A program made the position numbers and the translations under genes. Positions 55,238 to 63,912 of a DNA stretch of 64,000 nucleotides are shown piece after piece. The notes beneath the pieces were generated by a model, which ran no database searches, was not told where the DNA came from, and worked only from the letters and a program-made list of their open reading frames with translations. Source of the DNA: Marinilactibacillus piezotolerans. Lineage in GTDB: Bacteria; Bacillota; Bacilli; Lactobacillales; Carnobacteriaceae_A. Location: the NCBI RefSeq assembly GCF_900169305.1, contig NZ_FWDP01000004.1, forward strand, positions 1,240,001 through 1,304,000, read 5' to 3'. Position 1 is the stretch's first letter. Every line of letters begins with the position of its first letter.

Positions 55238-56194
55238 TTATAATATTTTTGTTAATAGATTTTTTGCTACTTTTGTTAGATGATCCGGATGTAGCCCATA
55301 ATGTTTGAATACTTCTTGACTATTACCAGTAATAGCTGGCTCATCTGCTATTCCAACAATTTTATGAGGAACAGAGTGTTGATCACTTAAAGTTTCTGCA
55401 ATTGCTCCTCCAAGCCCTCCATAAATACTGTGTTCTTCCACAGAAATAATGGCTTTCGTTTCTTCTGCAGCTTTTATAATCACTTCTCTGTCTAATGGTT
55501 TGATTGTGTGCATATTGATTACTCTAGCAGCAATCCCTTCTTTTTCTAATCGTTCAGCAGTATCTAATGCTGGTCGCACAGTTTCTCCTGAGGCAATAAT
55601 CGTTATGTCATCGCCATCTTTCAAAGTAACTGCTTTCCCAATCTCAAAATCATAATCTGTAGAATCATACGTATCTTCTACTGGATTACGTCCAATACGA
55701 ATATACGCTGGTTGATCTGAGTGACACAATGCTTCAAACATCTTTTCAGTCTCAAAGCGGTCAGCTGGCATCATCACTTGTAAATTTGGAATTGCTCGTG
55801 TCACTGCAAGATCTTGTAGCGAATGATGGCTCATGCCTAATTGTCCATACGCAACACCTCCACTTATTCCAACGAGTTTAACATTGGTATCAGAATACGC
55901 TACGTCGACTTTCACCTGTTCTATACTTCGCATGCTCAGAAAGGCTGCAGGTGAAACAGCAAAAGATCTCTTACCACTATGAGCCATGCCTGCTGCAATA
56001 CTAACAATATTCTGTTCAGAAATCCCAACCTCTACTAACTGATCAGGTAACGCTTCTGCAAAGTCGGCCAATTTAGCAGATCCTCTTGAATCGCTTGTCA
56101 AAACAGTAATATCTCTATTTTCTTTTCCCTCTTTCAGAAGAACTTTACACATAACTTCTCTGTTGGGAATGCTATTATTTTCTTTAAATGTCAT
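55238..56194 (-). CDS. Transketolase C-terminal subunit
   Basis: A 318-residue subunit with the pyrimidine-binding domain (KLADFAEALPDQLVEVGISEQNIVSIAAGMAHSGKRSF, with Glu of the TPP site) and the C-terminal domain (ISVEEHSIYGGLGGAIAETL). With its partner it makes the split transketolase found in specialised sugar pathways. AGGAGGTGC-like GGAGGTG precedes the start, overlapping the previous gene by 11 bases. In apiose pathways a split transketolase acts on apulose 4-phosphate. Confidence 0.94.
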   Translation of the reverse strand: MTFKENNSIPNREVMCKVLLKEGKENRDITVLTSDSRGSAKLADFAEALPDQLVEVGISEQNIVSIAAGMAHSGKRSFAVSPAAFLSMRSIEQVKVDVAYSDTNVKLVGISGGVAYGQLGMSHHSLQDLAVTRAIPNLQVMMPADRFETEKMFEALCHSDQPAYIRIGRNPVEDTYDSTDYDFEIGKAVTLKDGDDITIIASGETVRPALDTAERLEKEGIAARVINMHTIKPLDREVIIKAAEETKAIISVEEHSIYGGLGGAIAETLSDQHSVPHKIVGIADEPAITGNSQEVFKHYGLHPDHLTKVAKNLLTKIL

Positions 56195-57026
56195 TCTTCA
56201 GCACCTCCAATTGACTATCGAACGACTTCATTGCTCCTGTAAATTCTTCTTCAGTAGCAACCTTGTGATGCCAATTAATTTGGTTTTCAGCAAATGATAA
56301 TCCCTTTCCTTTTGTAGTATGAGCAATAATCATTTTAGGTTTTCCTTTTTCATGAGCAGTATTAAATGAATTCAGCAACTGTTCAATCGAGTTCCCATCA
56401 TCAATTTCAATAACTTGCCATCCAAATGCTTCAAATTTTTCTTTTAGCGGATCTACTCCCATTACCTCTTCGCTTTTACCTGTAATTTGAAGTCCATTTC
56501 TGTCAATAACTGCAGTCAGATTATCTAATTTATAATGAGCTGCAGCCATTGCGCCTTCCCAGACTGATCCTTCTGCTAATTCCCCATCACCCAATAATGT
56601 ATACGTATGGTATGATTTATTATCTTTTTTAGCAGCTAATGCAATACCGACAGAAAGTGAAAGCCCATGTCCTAGTGAACCTGTGTTCATTTCTATTCCT
56701 TCTACTTTATTATTCGGATGTCCGATTAAACGAGATCCAAATGAATAGAATGTTTTTAGTTCTTCTTTCGGAAAAAATCCTTTTTCAGCCAACACAGCCC
56801 ATAAAGCTTCAGCCGCATGTCCCTTACTTTGAATATAACGATCTCTGTCTGGGTCATCTGGTGTGTTAGGATCTATATTCATCATTTGAAAATAAAGAGT
56901 AGTCAGAATATCTGTACAAGACATGTCAGATCCAGTATGCCCACTCTGTCCATATTCAATGATTTCCATAATTGATTTGCGAATTTCAATAGCTTTAATT
57001 TCTAATTTTTTTACAGTTTTATCCAT
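56184..57026 (-). CDS. Transketolase N-terminal subunit
   Basis: A 280-residue TPP-binding subunit: GHTGSDMSCTDILTTLYF, KGHAAEALWAVLAEKG, TGSLGHGLSLSVGIALAAK, LLGDGELAEGSVWEGAMAAAHYKLDNLTAVIDRNGLQ (GDG...N motif) and HTTKGKGLSFAEN. AGAGGAG lies eight bases before ATG 57026. It pairs with the next gene; a housekeeping full-length transketolase would be encoded elsewhere. Confidence 0.95.
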   Translation of the reverse strand: MDKTVKKLEIKAIEIRKSIMEIIEYGQSGHTGSDMSCTDILTTLYFQMMNIDPNTPDDPDRDRYIQSKGHAAEALWAVLAEKGFFPKEELKTFYSFGSRLIGHPNNKVEGIEMNTGSLGHGLSLSVGIALAAKKDNKSYHTYTLLGDGELAEGSVWEGAMAAAHYKLDNLTAVIDRNGLQITGKSEEVMGVDPLKEKFEAFGWQVIEIDDGNSIEQLLNSFNTAHEKGKPKMIIAHTTKGKGLSFAENQINWHHKVATEEEFTGAMKSFDSQLEVLKNDI

Positions 57027-57028
57027 AT

Positions 57029-58462
57029 TTACTCTCCTCTTAGATATCCTTGAACCTCTTCTTCAATTGGATCATAAAAATCTGGAGTAATCCCAAGATA
57101 TTTACAAGCTTCATATAGTACAGGTACAACTTCAGCATGAACGACTGCAACATGATGGATATAAGGACCGTATACTAATTTTGTTTCTAATCTTGCTAAG
57201 TTATCAAATTCAACCCATGAATAAGTTCCTTGCGTATAAGGTCCGTCAATCACTTCAGCATTTCCCATCAGTAATGAATATTCTCCATTGTCTCCATCAA
57301 AACGACAAAGTGTTAAAGTTCCAGGTTTAGCTTCGAATGCAACAGAGCCAGGATAGTCAAAAACAAAGTGACTTTCAGGTAGTACAGGTTTGTCTTTAGC
57401 AGTAGAGAAAGGGAACACCCCTAAGTGTTGCAGCAATTCTCCATTATCATTGTGAGGATGACGATTATTAACGTCTGCAAACATCGCTCTATGCTCTCCT
57501 AAAGTTGCTGCTTCTACAAGCAATTCCGAAATCACACCATGCACATCAGTTTCACAAGTTACTGGCAACCCTTCATCTTGTAAAAGTGATTCCGTTGCAT
57601 AAGGTAAGATGCCAATTTCATCTTGTAAAGCTGTCCAGCATTGTATAACGCCTGAATTACATCCATATTTTTCAGTTAAATTCCTGATTGCAACTTTCAA
57701 TGCTATAACCATCTCTACTTTATCATCAGCAATTTCAACAATAGCAATACTGCGAAGGTTTTCAATTCCTTCCGCTAGTTTGCTTTTTTCCTCCACTAAA
57801 ACTCGATCAATTTCTTTTGTCAATTCTTGCAATGGAATAGGAGACAACTGAATATTAAATTTTTCTAGCAGCTCGCCCTCATTTGTCATTGTTGACCAGA
57901 AATCAAAAGGTCTTGTTCCGATTTGCAAAATTCTAGTATTTTTAAAGACTTTAATTACGTTACATACTTTTTCAAAAACTTTGACTCCACGAGAAAATGT
58001 TTCGTCTTCTAAATCACAGTTTGGAATGTATGTGAAAGGTACTTGAAAACGTCTAAGCACTTTTCCTATAGCAAACAGACCACATTGACTGTCTCGTAAT
58101 CGCGACCCATCCTCTGCTGGATGCTCGTCTCTTGGTCCCCATAATAAAACTGGAACATTTAATTTTTTTGCTAATCTTGCAACCGCCCATTCATTACCAA
58201 AATTTTCGTTAGCAACAAATAAACCATCAATTCCTTCATCTGTAAATTTTTTATAGATTCTCTCCACACCTTCATCATCGTATAAAAGACCATCGTCATT
58301 AATATCTTTTATATCGATATAATCTATATCAAGTTGATCAAGTTTTTTTCTTGTCAGGTCAGCATATTCCATTGCAGTTTCTGCACTAAATAAATTTCTT
58401 CTTGTTGGAGCAAAGCCAATTTTCACTTTATCTTTTTTCACTATATTCATTCCTTTAGTCAT
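57029..58462 (-). CDS. L-fucose/L-arabinose isomerase-like protein
   Basis: A 477-residue protein with the FucI/AraA fold: VKIGFAPTRRNLFSAETA, FVANENFGNEWAVARLAKKLNVPVLLWGP, CETDVHGVISELLVEAATLG (candidate metal Glu and Asp) and HNDNGELLQHLGVFPF. The family is distant from true fucose or arabinose isomerases. The ATG overlaps the previous stop (ATGA); GTG 58441, with AAAGGA nine bases upstream, is an alternative start. In this cluster it most likely interconverts an aldose and its ketose, possibly apiose and apulose. Confidence 0.85.
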   Translation of the reverse strand: MTKGMNIVKKDKVKIGFAPTRRNLFSAETAMEYADLTRKKLDQLDIDYIDIKDINDDGLLYDDEGVERIYKKFTDEGIDGLFVANENFGNEWAVARLAKKLNVPVLLWGPRDEHPAEDGSRLRDSQCGLFAIGKVLRRFQVPFTYIPNCDLEDETFSRGVKVFEKVCNVIKVFKNTRILQIGTRPFDFWSTMTNEGELLEKFNIQLSPIPLQELTKEIDRVLVEEKSKLAEGIENLRSIAIVEIADDKVEMVIALKVAIRNLTEKYGCNSGVIQCWTALQDEIGILPYATESLLQDEGLPVTCETDVHGVISELLVEAATLGEHRAMFADVNNRHPHNDNGELLQHLGVFPFSTAKDKPVLPESHFVFDYPGSVAFEAKPGTLTLCRFDGDNGEYSLLMGNAEVIDGPYTQGTYSWVEFDNLARLETKLVYGPYIHHVAVVHAEVVPVLYEACKYLGITPDFYDPIEEEVQGYLRGE

Positions 58463-59730
58463 TTTTTCAACACAATAACGCTATCTTTAATAATGGAAGT
58501 CATTTCGATTTTTGTTATTCCTTCAGAAGCTTTTTTCTTGATTGGAATATTGACTTTATTTTCTAAATCAATGGCATAATCAGTTGACGACTCAAACACT
58601 CCTTTTATCGAGAGAGGAATATTGACTGGCAAATAAATATAAATTTTATCTTCACTTTCAGAAATTCTAATATCTGCTATATCATTTATTAGATACTCTT
58701 GATTTGGCTTTAATTCTACTAAATTTTCTTTAGTGAAAAATTCTTTCAAAAACCCATAATCGTTTGCTCCTTCAAAGTTAAGCGCTGTTCTCCAATTGTA
58801 AGGTGGAGCAAACCCTTCACCAAGATCGGAACCAAACACGCTACCTACTTCATGCCAACTCCAGATTCCGTGAGCTCCATAGGCTATACCTGCAAAGGCT
58901 CCGGATAAAATACTCTGCCAAGCTGCTTTTCTTACATCTTCTCTACTAAAACGACCATACAAATTCCTACTATAGGATATTAATTCATAACAAGGTTCAG
59001 AATTGATCGTAGGACGAATTGGTGATTCATTATAAAAATAATCAGCAAATTCATACGCTACATTTTGATACTGCAAATTGTGACCGGATTGATAAAAATA
59101 CATATCTAGATCTGGATGATTGAGAAGTTTTTCTGGAATATCTTTCAATCCTCTTTTTATATGCAACACTTTTAAACTATCAGCATCATTTGCTTGCGTA
59201 GCTTCTAAACACCTCAGGTAATAATCTACTACGTTTTCAGTAAGGAAATCTGTATCTCCACTAATTAAATAAATCGGATTATATTTTTTGAATCGATTAA
59301 CCATTTTTTCCGTATATGTTCTTACATCTTGCTTTCTAAAGTAAGGGGTTTTTTCCATATTTCCAGCCCAAGTTTCTGGTAAATAATTACTCCAAAGAAG
59401 GACTAATGCAGGAATGAAGCCTTTTTCTTGAGCTATTTCAAGCATTTTTTCAGCATGATCGAAATAATGTTCATCCATTTTATTGATATTAAAGTACTGA
59501 TCTTCTACTTCAAAAGGATAAACCACTTCTTTGGTTACACTGCGATCCCATTGCGGCATTATATTGATTTGCAGAACGTTAAATCCTTGTTCTTTCCGCT
59601 TATCTAAATAGTATGCCCAATCATTTAATTCAATATTAGTAAACGCACTCCAAACCGTATCAGCTAAATAGAAAAAAGGTTTATTATCTAGTTGTAAACT
59701 TCTTTTATTATCACTTACTCTTAACAACAA
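58459..59730 (-). CDS. Apiosidase-like glycoside hydrolase (DUF4038, GH140-like)
   Basis: A 423-residue TIM-barrel hydrolase. KPFFYLADTVWSAF and KEQGFNVLQINIMPQW begin the DUF4038 domain; YLISGDTDF holds a candidate catalytic Asp, and PTINSEPCYELISYS a candidate Glu, followed by AYGAHGIWSWHEVG. A small beta domain follows at about 330-423. No signal peptide: it acts inside the cell. GH140 enzymes cut apiose-Rha or apiose linkages of rhamnogalacturonan II; exact specificity here is unproven. The start is TTG 59730. Confidence 0.85.
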   Translation of the reverse strand: MLLRVSDNKRSLQLDNKPFFYLADTVWSAFTNIELNDWAYYLDKRKEQGFNVLQINIMPQWDRSVTKEVVYPFEVEDQYFNINKMDEHYFDHAEKMLEIAQEKGFIPALVLLWSNYLPETWAGNMEKTPYFRKQDVRTYTEKMVNRFKKYNPIYLISGDTDFLTENVVDYYLRCLEATQANDADSLKVLHIKRGLKDIPEKLLNHPDLDMYFYQSGHNLQYQNVAYEFADYFYNESPIRPTINSEPCYELISYSRNLYGRFSREDVRKAAWQSILSGAFAGIAYGAHGIWSWHEVGSVFGSDLGEGFAPPYNWRTALNFEGANDYGFLKEFFTKENLVELKPNQEYLINDIADIRISESEDKIYIYLPVNIPLSIKGVFESSTDYAIDLENKVNIPIKKKASEGITKIEMTSIIKDSVIVLKK

Positions 59731-59755
59731 AATACCACCTGTCCTTTTACTTTTT

Positions 59756-61141
59756 TTACTTAGTTAAAACTTTATCTTCTTTAAACCCAATAAAATATGT
59801 TAACAATGTTGAAATCAGGAATGCTGCGCCAAGAGAGATCAAAAATCCTATGAACCCTGCTGTAACTCCAGTTGATGGATCTATAAACATTGGAATACCG
59901 AAAACTCCTCCTGATGCAAATCCACCAAACATATTAGCACCGAACGCTCCTGCAATCGCTCCTCCAACACCAGATCCAATACAAGCCATAATGAATGGTT
60001 TTTTCGTAGGGAGATTAACTCCGTAAATTGCTGGTTCAGTTATTCCCAGAAATCCTGAAATCGTTGCAGTAGTCGCAAGCCCTTTCAATTTAGCATCTTT
60101 TGTCTTAAGCATTACAGCTAATGCTGCCCCTGTTTGAGCAAATACAGTACAGTACAACATTGCATTAATCGGATCAAAACCATAAACAGAAATATTATTG
60201 ATAAAAATAGGAATAAACGCCCAATGTAAACCGAATATAACCGTTACTTGCCAGATGGAAGCTAAAAGTAGTCCCGCTACTAATGGACTTAATCCATAAA
60301 GCGCTAATGCTCCATCAGCCAAAAGATTACTTATTGTTTGCGTAACTGGTCCTACAACCATTAATGAAATAGGTACCACGATGATCAATATTAATAAAGG
60401 TACGAATATCATTTTCAATGTTTTAGGTATAACTTTGTTTAAGAATTTTTCTACAACACTCAAAAAATATACAGATACAATGACCGGTACAACAGACTGA
60501 GTATAATTCATTAGAACAACCGGTATATTTAAGAACGATAACTGCGCTCCACTAGTGGCCATTTCTACCAGAGTCGGATAAACCAGTGCCGCTCCCATCG
60601 CAGCACCCATAAACTGATTTGTTTTGAAGACTTTAGCAGCTGTAAAACCTAGAAATATTGGCAAAAAGTAATAGAATGCGTCACTAGCTGCAAATAGAAC
60701 TTGATATACACCGCTTGTATCATCAATTAATCCTACTACTATAAGTGCTGTTAAAAACCCTTTCAAAATACCCGAAGCGGCTAGTATTCCTATAACTGGT
60801 GTAAAAATCCCTGAAACAATGCCTAATATTTTATCAAAAATAGACTGATCTTCTTGTTGATCGAAATCTTTTGCATCAACTTCATCTTTAAAGTTTATCC
60901 CTAATATATTGATAACATGTTTGTACACTTCAGAAACTTGATCTCCGATGACTACTTGATATTGACCACCGCTCTCTATAACTGTTATCACATCTTCTAA
61001 ATTCTTTATTTCTTCTGTATCTGCTTTACTACGATCTTTCAAGTTAAACCTTAATCTAGTGGCACAGTGAATAACATCATTTACATTATTTTCCCCGCCC
61101 ACTTTCTCTATTATTATGGCTGCTAATTTATCATAATCCAT
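59756..61141 (-). CDS. PTS transporter EIIBC, beta-glucoside/sucrose superfamily
   Basis: A 461-residue permease. EIIB (1-85) with active Cys in VIHCATRLRFNLKDR, and EIIC with SVVPVIVSVYFLS, GLHWAFIPIFINN and SGFLGITEPAIYGV. No EIIA. AAAGGATAG precedes ATG 61141. It is the first gene of the cluster, directly behind the LacI operator region, and is the likely main importer of the glycoside, phosphorylating it on entry. Confidence 0.93.
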   Translation of the reverse strand: MDYDKLAAIIIEKVGGENNVNDVIHCATRLRFNLKDRSKADTEEIKNLEDVITVIESGGQYQVVIGDQVSEVYKHVINILGINFKDEVDAKDFDQQEDQSIFDKILGIVSGIFTPVIGILAASGILKGFLTALIVVGLIDDTSGVYQVLFAASDAFYYFLPIFLGFTAAKVFKTNQFMGAAMGAALVYPTLVEMATSGAQLSFLNIPVVLMNYTQSVVPVIVSVYFLSVVEKFLNKVIPKTLKMIFVPLLILIIVVPISLMVVGPVTQTISNLLADGALALYGLSPLVAGLLLASIWQVTVIFGLHWAFIPIFINNISVYGFDPINAMLYCTVFAQTGAALAVMLKTKDAKLKGLATTATISGFLGITEPAIYGVNLPTKKPFIMACIGSGVGGAIAGAFGANMFGGFASGGVFGIPMFIDPSTGVTAGFIGFLISLGAAFLISTLLTYFIGFKEDKVLTK

Positions 61142-61176
61142 ATTCTTCTATCCTTTCTATTTGAAAACTAATATTT

Positions 61177-61256
61177 TTAAATCGCTTTCTTTAACAAAAG
61201 AATAACCCATCTACTAAAATAAGTCAATTCTTTTATATAAACTAATCGCTTTCTTT
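61177..61256 (-). promoter_or_regulatory. Two cre-like direct repeats upstream of the cluster
   Basis: AATCGCTTTCTTT occurs at 61180-61192 and 61244-61256. On the minus strand they read as AGAAAGCGATTTAA (12 of 14 to the cre consensus) and AGAAAGCGATTAGT (11 of 14). They would allow CcpA control. Confidence 0.45.
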
Positions 61257-61298
61257 TATGCTATTTTTAGTTATTTTTATATAAAAACCTTTATTTAT

Positions 61299-61355
61299 GC
61301 TAAAAGCTAATACTTTAGCTTGTTAATTTTACTAAAAATGATATAATTTTAGTAA
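61299..61355. promoter_or_regulatory. Two operators for the divergent LacI regulator
   Basis: GCTAAA-N9-TTTAGC (61299-61319) and TTACTAAAA-N9-TTTTAGTAA (61329-61355) share CTAAA-N9-TTTAG. Their centres are 33 bp apart, about three helix turns. They lie between the cluster and lacI-type gene. Confidence 0.7.
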
Positions 61356-61383
61356 GTTATTTTAGTTGGTAGGAGAAATGAAA

Positions 61384-62391
61384 ATGAAAATTGAAGATAT
61401 AGCTCAACTAGCCAATGTTTCTAAATCAGCTGTTTCCTTAGCTATAAATGGAAAGCCTGGTGTAAGCAATGAAACGCGTGAGAAAATATTAGCTATTGCA
61501 AAAGAATATAACTATAAACCACTACGAAGTACATCTAACCGTACTAACAATAAATCTACTATTAGGTTTATTATATCCAAAAGTCCTGACCTTATAACAG
61601 ATCAATATTATAATCTGCCTTTTTTCAATGAATTAATAAGCCATTTATCTTCAAGTATTAGTGATTACCCTTACGATTTAGTCATTTCAACTTTTGATGA
61701 AAGAACGCTTTTAGAGGAATTAGAAGCTGCAGAAAGAGTACAGAAATCCAAAGGAATCATACTCTTAGGAACAAACATTGATAAACCTAATATTAATCTC
61801 ATAAGAAAACAGTTTAAAAATCTTGTAATTTTAGATACTCACTACTCTGATGTTGATGCAAATTTTGTTTCGATCAACAACTTTTTAGGTGGATATTCAG
61901 CTGCAGAGTTCTTAATAGATAAAGGACATAAAAAAATTGGATATATAATGGGTATTCCACGAATTGCTAATTTTAAAGAAAGACAAAAAGGATTCTTTTC
62001 AAAACTTCACAATGAAGGATTATCAATTTCTGATGACTACATTTTCAAATTACCCGCAATGAAAATTCAAGAAGGATCAGAATTAGATGCGGTTTTTTTG
62101 AATGTTGAAGATTTACCTACAGCTATTTTCTGTGAAAATGATTATATGGCAATCAGCTTGATTAAGTACTTGAAAAATTCAAATATACATGTCCCTGAAC
62201 AAATTTCAGTAGTCGGATTTGATGACATTCCTGAAAGTAGAGTCACAACTCCAGAACTGACTACTATACAAGTAGACAAAAAAGAGATGGCTATTCAGGC
62301 TCTTGATCTTTTAGAAAAACAAATTCAAAATTCTAATGCTCATAAACATATTCAAGTCAATACTTCGCTAATAGTACGAGAAAGTTCTTAA
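61384..62391 (+). CDS. LacI family transcriptional regulator of the sugar cluster
   Basis: A 335-residue regulator. KIEDIAQLANVSKSAVSLAINGKPGVSNETREKI is the LacI helix-turn-helix with hinge helix; a periplasmic-binding-like ligand domain follows, ending SLIVRESS. ATG 61384 is eight bases after AGGAG. It is divergent from the cluster and has two operator-like palindromes next to it, one overlapping its own promoter. Confidence 0.95.
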   Translation: MKIEDIAQLANVSKSAVSLAINGKPGVSNETREKILAIAKEYNYKPLRSTSNRTNNKSTIRFIISKSPDLITDQYYNLPFFNELISHLSSSISDYPYDLVISTFDERTLLEELEAAERVQKSKGIILLGTNIDKPNINLIRKQFKNLVILDTHYSDVDANFVSINNFLGGYSAAEFLIDKGHKKIGYIMGIPRIANFKERQKGFFSKLHNEGLSISDDYIFKLPAMKIQEGSELDAVFLNVEDLPTAIFCENDYMAISLIKYLKNSNIHVPEQISVVGFDDIPESRVTTPELTTIQVDKKEMAIQALDLLEKQIQNSNAHKHIQVNTSLIVRESS

Positions 62392-62397
62392 ATATGT

Positions 62398-62448
62398 AAA
62401 AGATCTACAAAGCTAGGAAATATTCCAAATACTTTGTAGATCTTTTTT
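62398..62448 (+). terminator. Terminator of the lacI-type gene
   Basis: AAAGATCTACAAAG (62398-62411) pairs with CTTTGTAGATCTTT (62432-62445), then TTT. Confidence 0.9.
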
Positions 62449-62482
62449 CTTTATAATCAGATTTCTACCAATAGAACATTCA

Positions 62483-63730
62483 TCACGTTCGTTTCACTGC
62501 AGCTTTTTTACCTTGCGCTACAGCTTCTACTTCTTCTTTAGCAATATATTGATAATAAATTTTTTCTACCACAAGAGTAATGGCGTTATCACAGGAAACA
62601 TTCGCTGCTGTGCCGAAACTGTCTTGTGTAAGGTACAGTGTGATCAGAAGATTTCCTAAAGTCCCTGTCGGGTCAATCCCAACAATAGTCAAAAACGGCA
62701 AAGCTGACATGATGCCGCCGCCCGGTGCACCTGGCGCTGCCACCATCGCAATACCAAGTGTTGCAATAAAGCTGAACATCATTTGGAATTGAATCGGCAT
62801 ACCGTACATATACAAAACAGCATAGACACAGGAAACAACGGTTACCATACTACCCAGCAGATGAATCGTCGCACAAAGAGGAATCATAAACTCCCGGATC
62901 TTGCTTGAAACTCCATTTTTTCTTGCACATTCCAGATTGATTGGAATCGTCGCTGCAGAAGATTGTGTTCCAATTGCTGTAAAATAACCAGGCAGCTGAT
63001 TCTTGAGCAATATGAGCGGATTCTTCTTGCGATATGCCCCGGCTGCAGTGAACCATAGAACAATCAGTGTGATATGCAGTGCAATAACGATCAGGAAGAC
63101 ACGCCAGAAAACGGATAGTATCTCAAAAACTTGTCCAGTGTAACTTAAATTTACAAAGTTTCCGAAAATAAAAAAAGGCAGCAAAGGAATAATGGCAGTA
63201 TTTAATACTTTAATGATGATCTGATTGAATTCATCAAATACATGATAGAGTGTCTCTCCTTTTTTCTGACCTCTCAGCCAAGAGATACTCATGCCCATAA
63301 TAAAAGAAAAGACAATCGCAGAGGTTACATCCAGCATCGGCTCCAACGGAATTTCAAAAAGAGTCGTCAATCCTTCTGCTGTATCTTGCACATCCGTATT
63401 CACTTGACTTGCAATAAACAGCGGGAAGATATTTGAGGCTGCAAAGTAAGCTGCCAGCCCTCCAAGAATCGTCGATCCATATGAAATCAGCGTGGCAATT
63501 CCAAGCAGCTTTCCTGCTCCTTCTGTCAGATCAGAGATCCCTTTGACGATAAATCCGATAATCATCAAAGGAATAACAAAAGCCAGCAGACTGCTGAATA
63601 AGCTGGAAAATGTAACAGGTATTCTTAGTACACTTTCTGGTATAAAAGATAATTGCCCAATGATAACGCCCAGTATAATTGCTACAATCAATTTAGGCAC
63701 TAGTCCTAAATGAATCTGTTTAACATTCAT
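62483..63730 (-). CDS. Dicarboxylate/amino acid:cation symporter (DAACS)
   Basis: A 415-residue transporter: GVIIGQLSF, TQSSAATIPINLECARKNG (SS-rich hairpin 1), APGAPGGGIMSALPFL and DSFGTAANVSCDNAITLVVEKIY. These are the hairpin and TM8 motifs of the GltT/SstT fold. The exact substrate (serine, glutamate or dicarboxylate) is open. ATG 63730 has AAAGGAG; nine upstream codons are rejected. Confidence 0.93.
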   Translation of the reverse strand: MNVKQIHLGLVPKLIVAIILGVIIGQLSFIPESVLRIPVTFSSLFSSLLAFVIPLMIIGFIVKGISDLTEGAGKLLGIATLISYGSTILGGLAAYFAASNIFPLFIASQVNTDVQDTAEGLTTLFEIPLEPMLDVTSAIVFSFIMGMSISWLRGQKKGETLYHVFDEFNQIIIKVLNTAIIPLLPFFIFGNFVNLSYTGQVFEILSVFWRVFLIVIALHITLIVLWFTAAGAYRKKNPLILLKNQLPGYFTAIGTQSSAATIPINLECARKNGVSSKIREFMIPLCATIHLLGSMVTVVSCVYAVLYMYGMPIQFQMMFSFIATLGIAMVAAPGAPGGGIMSALPFLTIVGIDPTGTLGNLLITLYLTQDSFGTAANVSCDNAITLVVEKIYYQYIAKEEVEAVAQGKKAAVKRT

Positions 63731-63838
63731 ATTTACACTCCTTTTATGATTTTTCAATTAAAACTCTATTTGAATTATCATATTACAAATTATATTCAAA
63801 TGCTTTATTAATTTTCCGATAAAGCTATTTTCCTATAA

Positions 63839-63881
63839 AAAAGAACCATGCCCCGTTATGAATACGGTTCATGGTTCTTTT
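63839..63881. terminator. Terminator between aquaglyceroporin gene and symporter
   Basis: AAGAACCATG..CCG pairs with CGG..CATGGTTCTT, with T-runs on both strands. Confidence 0.88.
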
Positions 63882-63912
63882 CAGCTTTATCTTTTTAAGT
63901 GTTTGTTCAATT

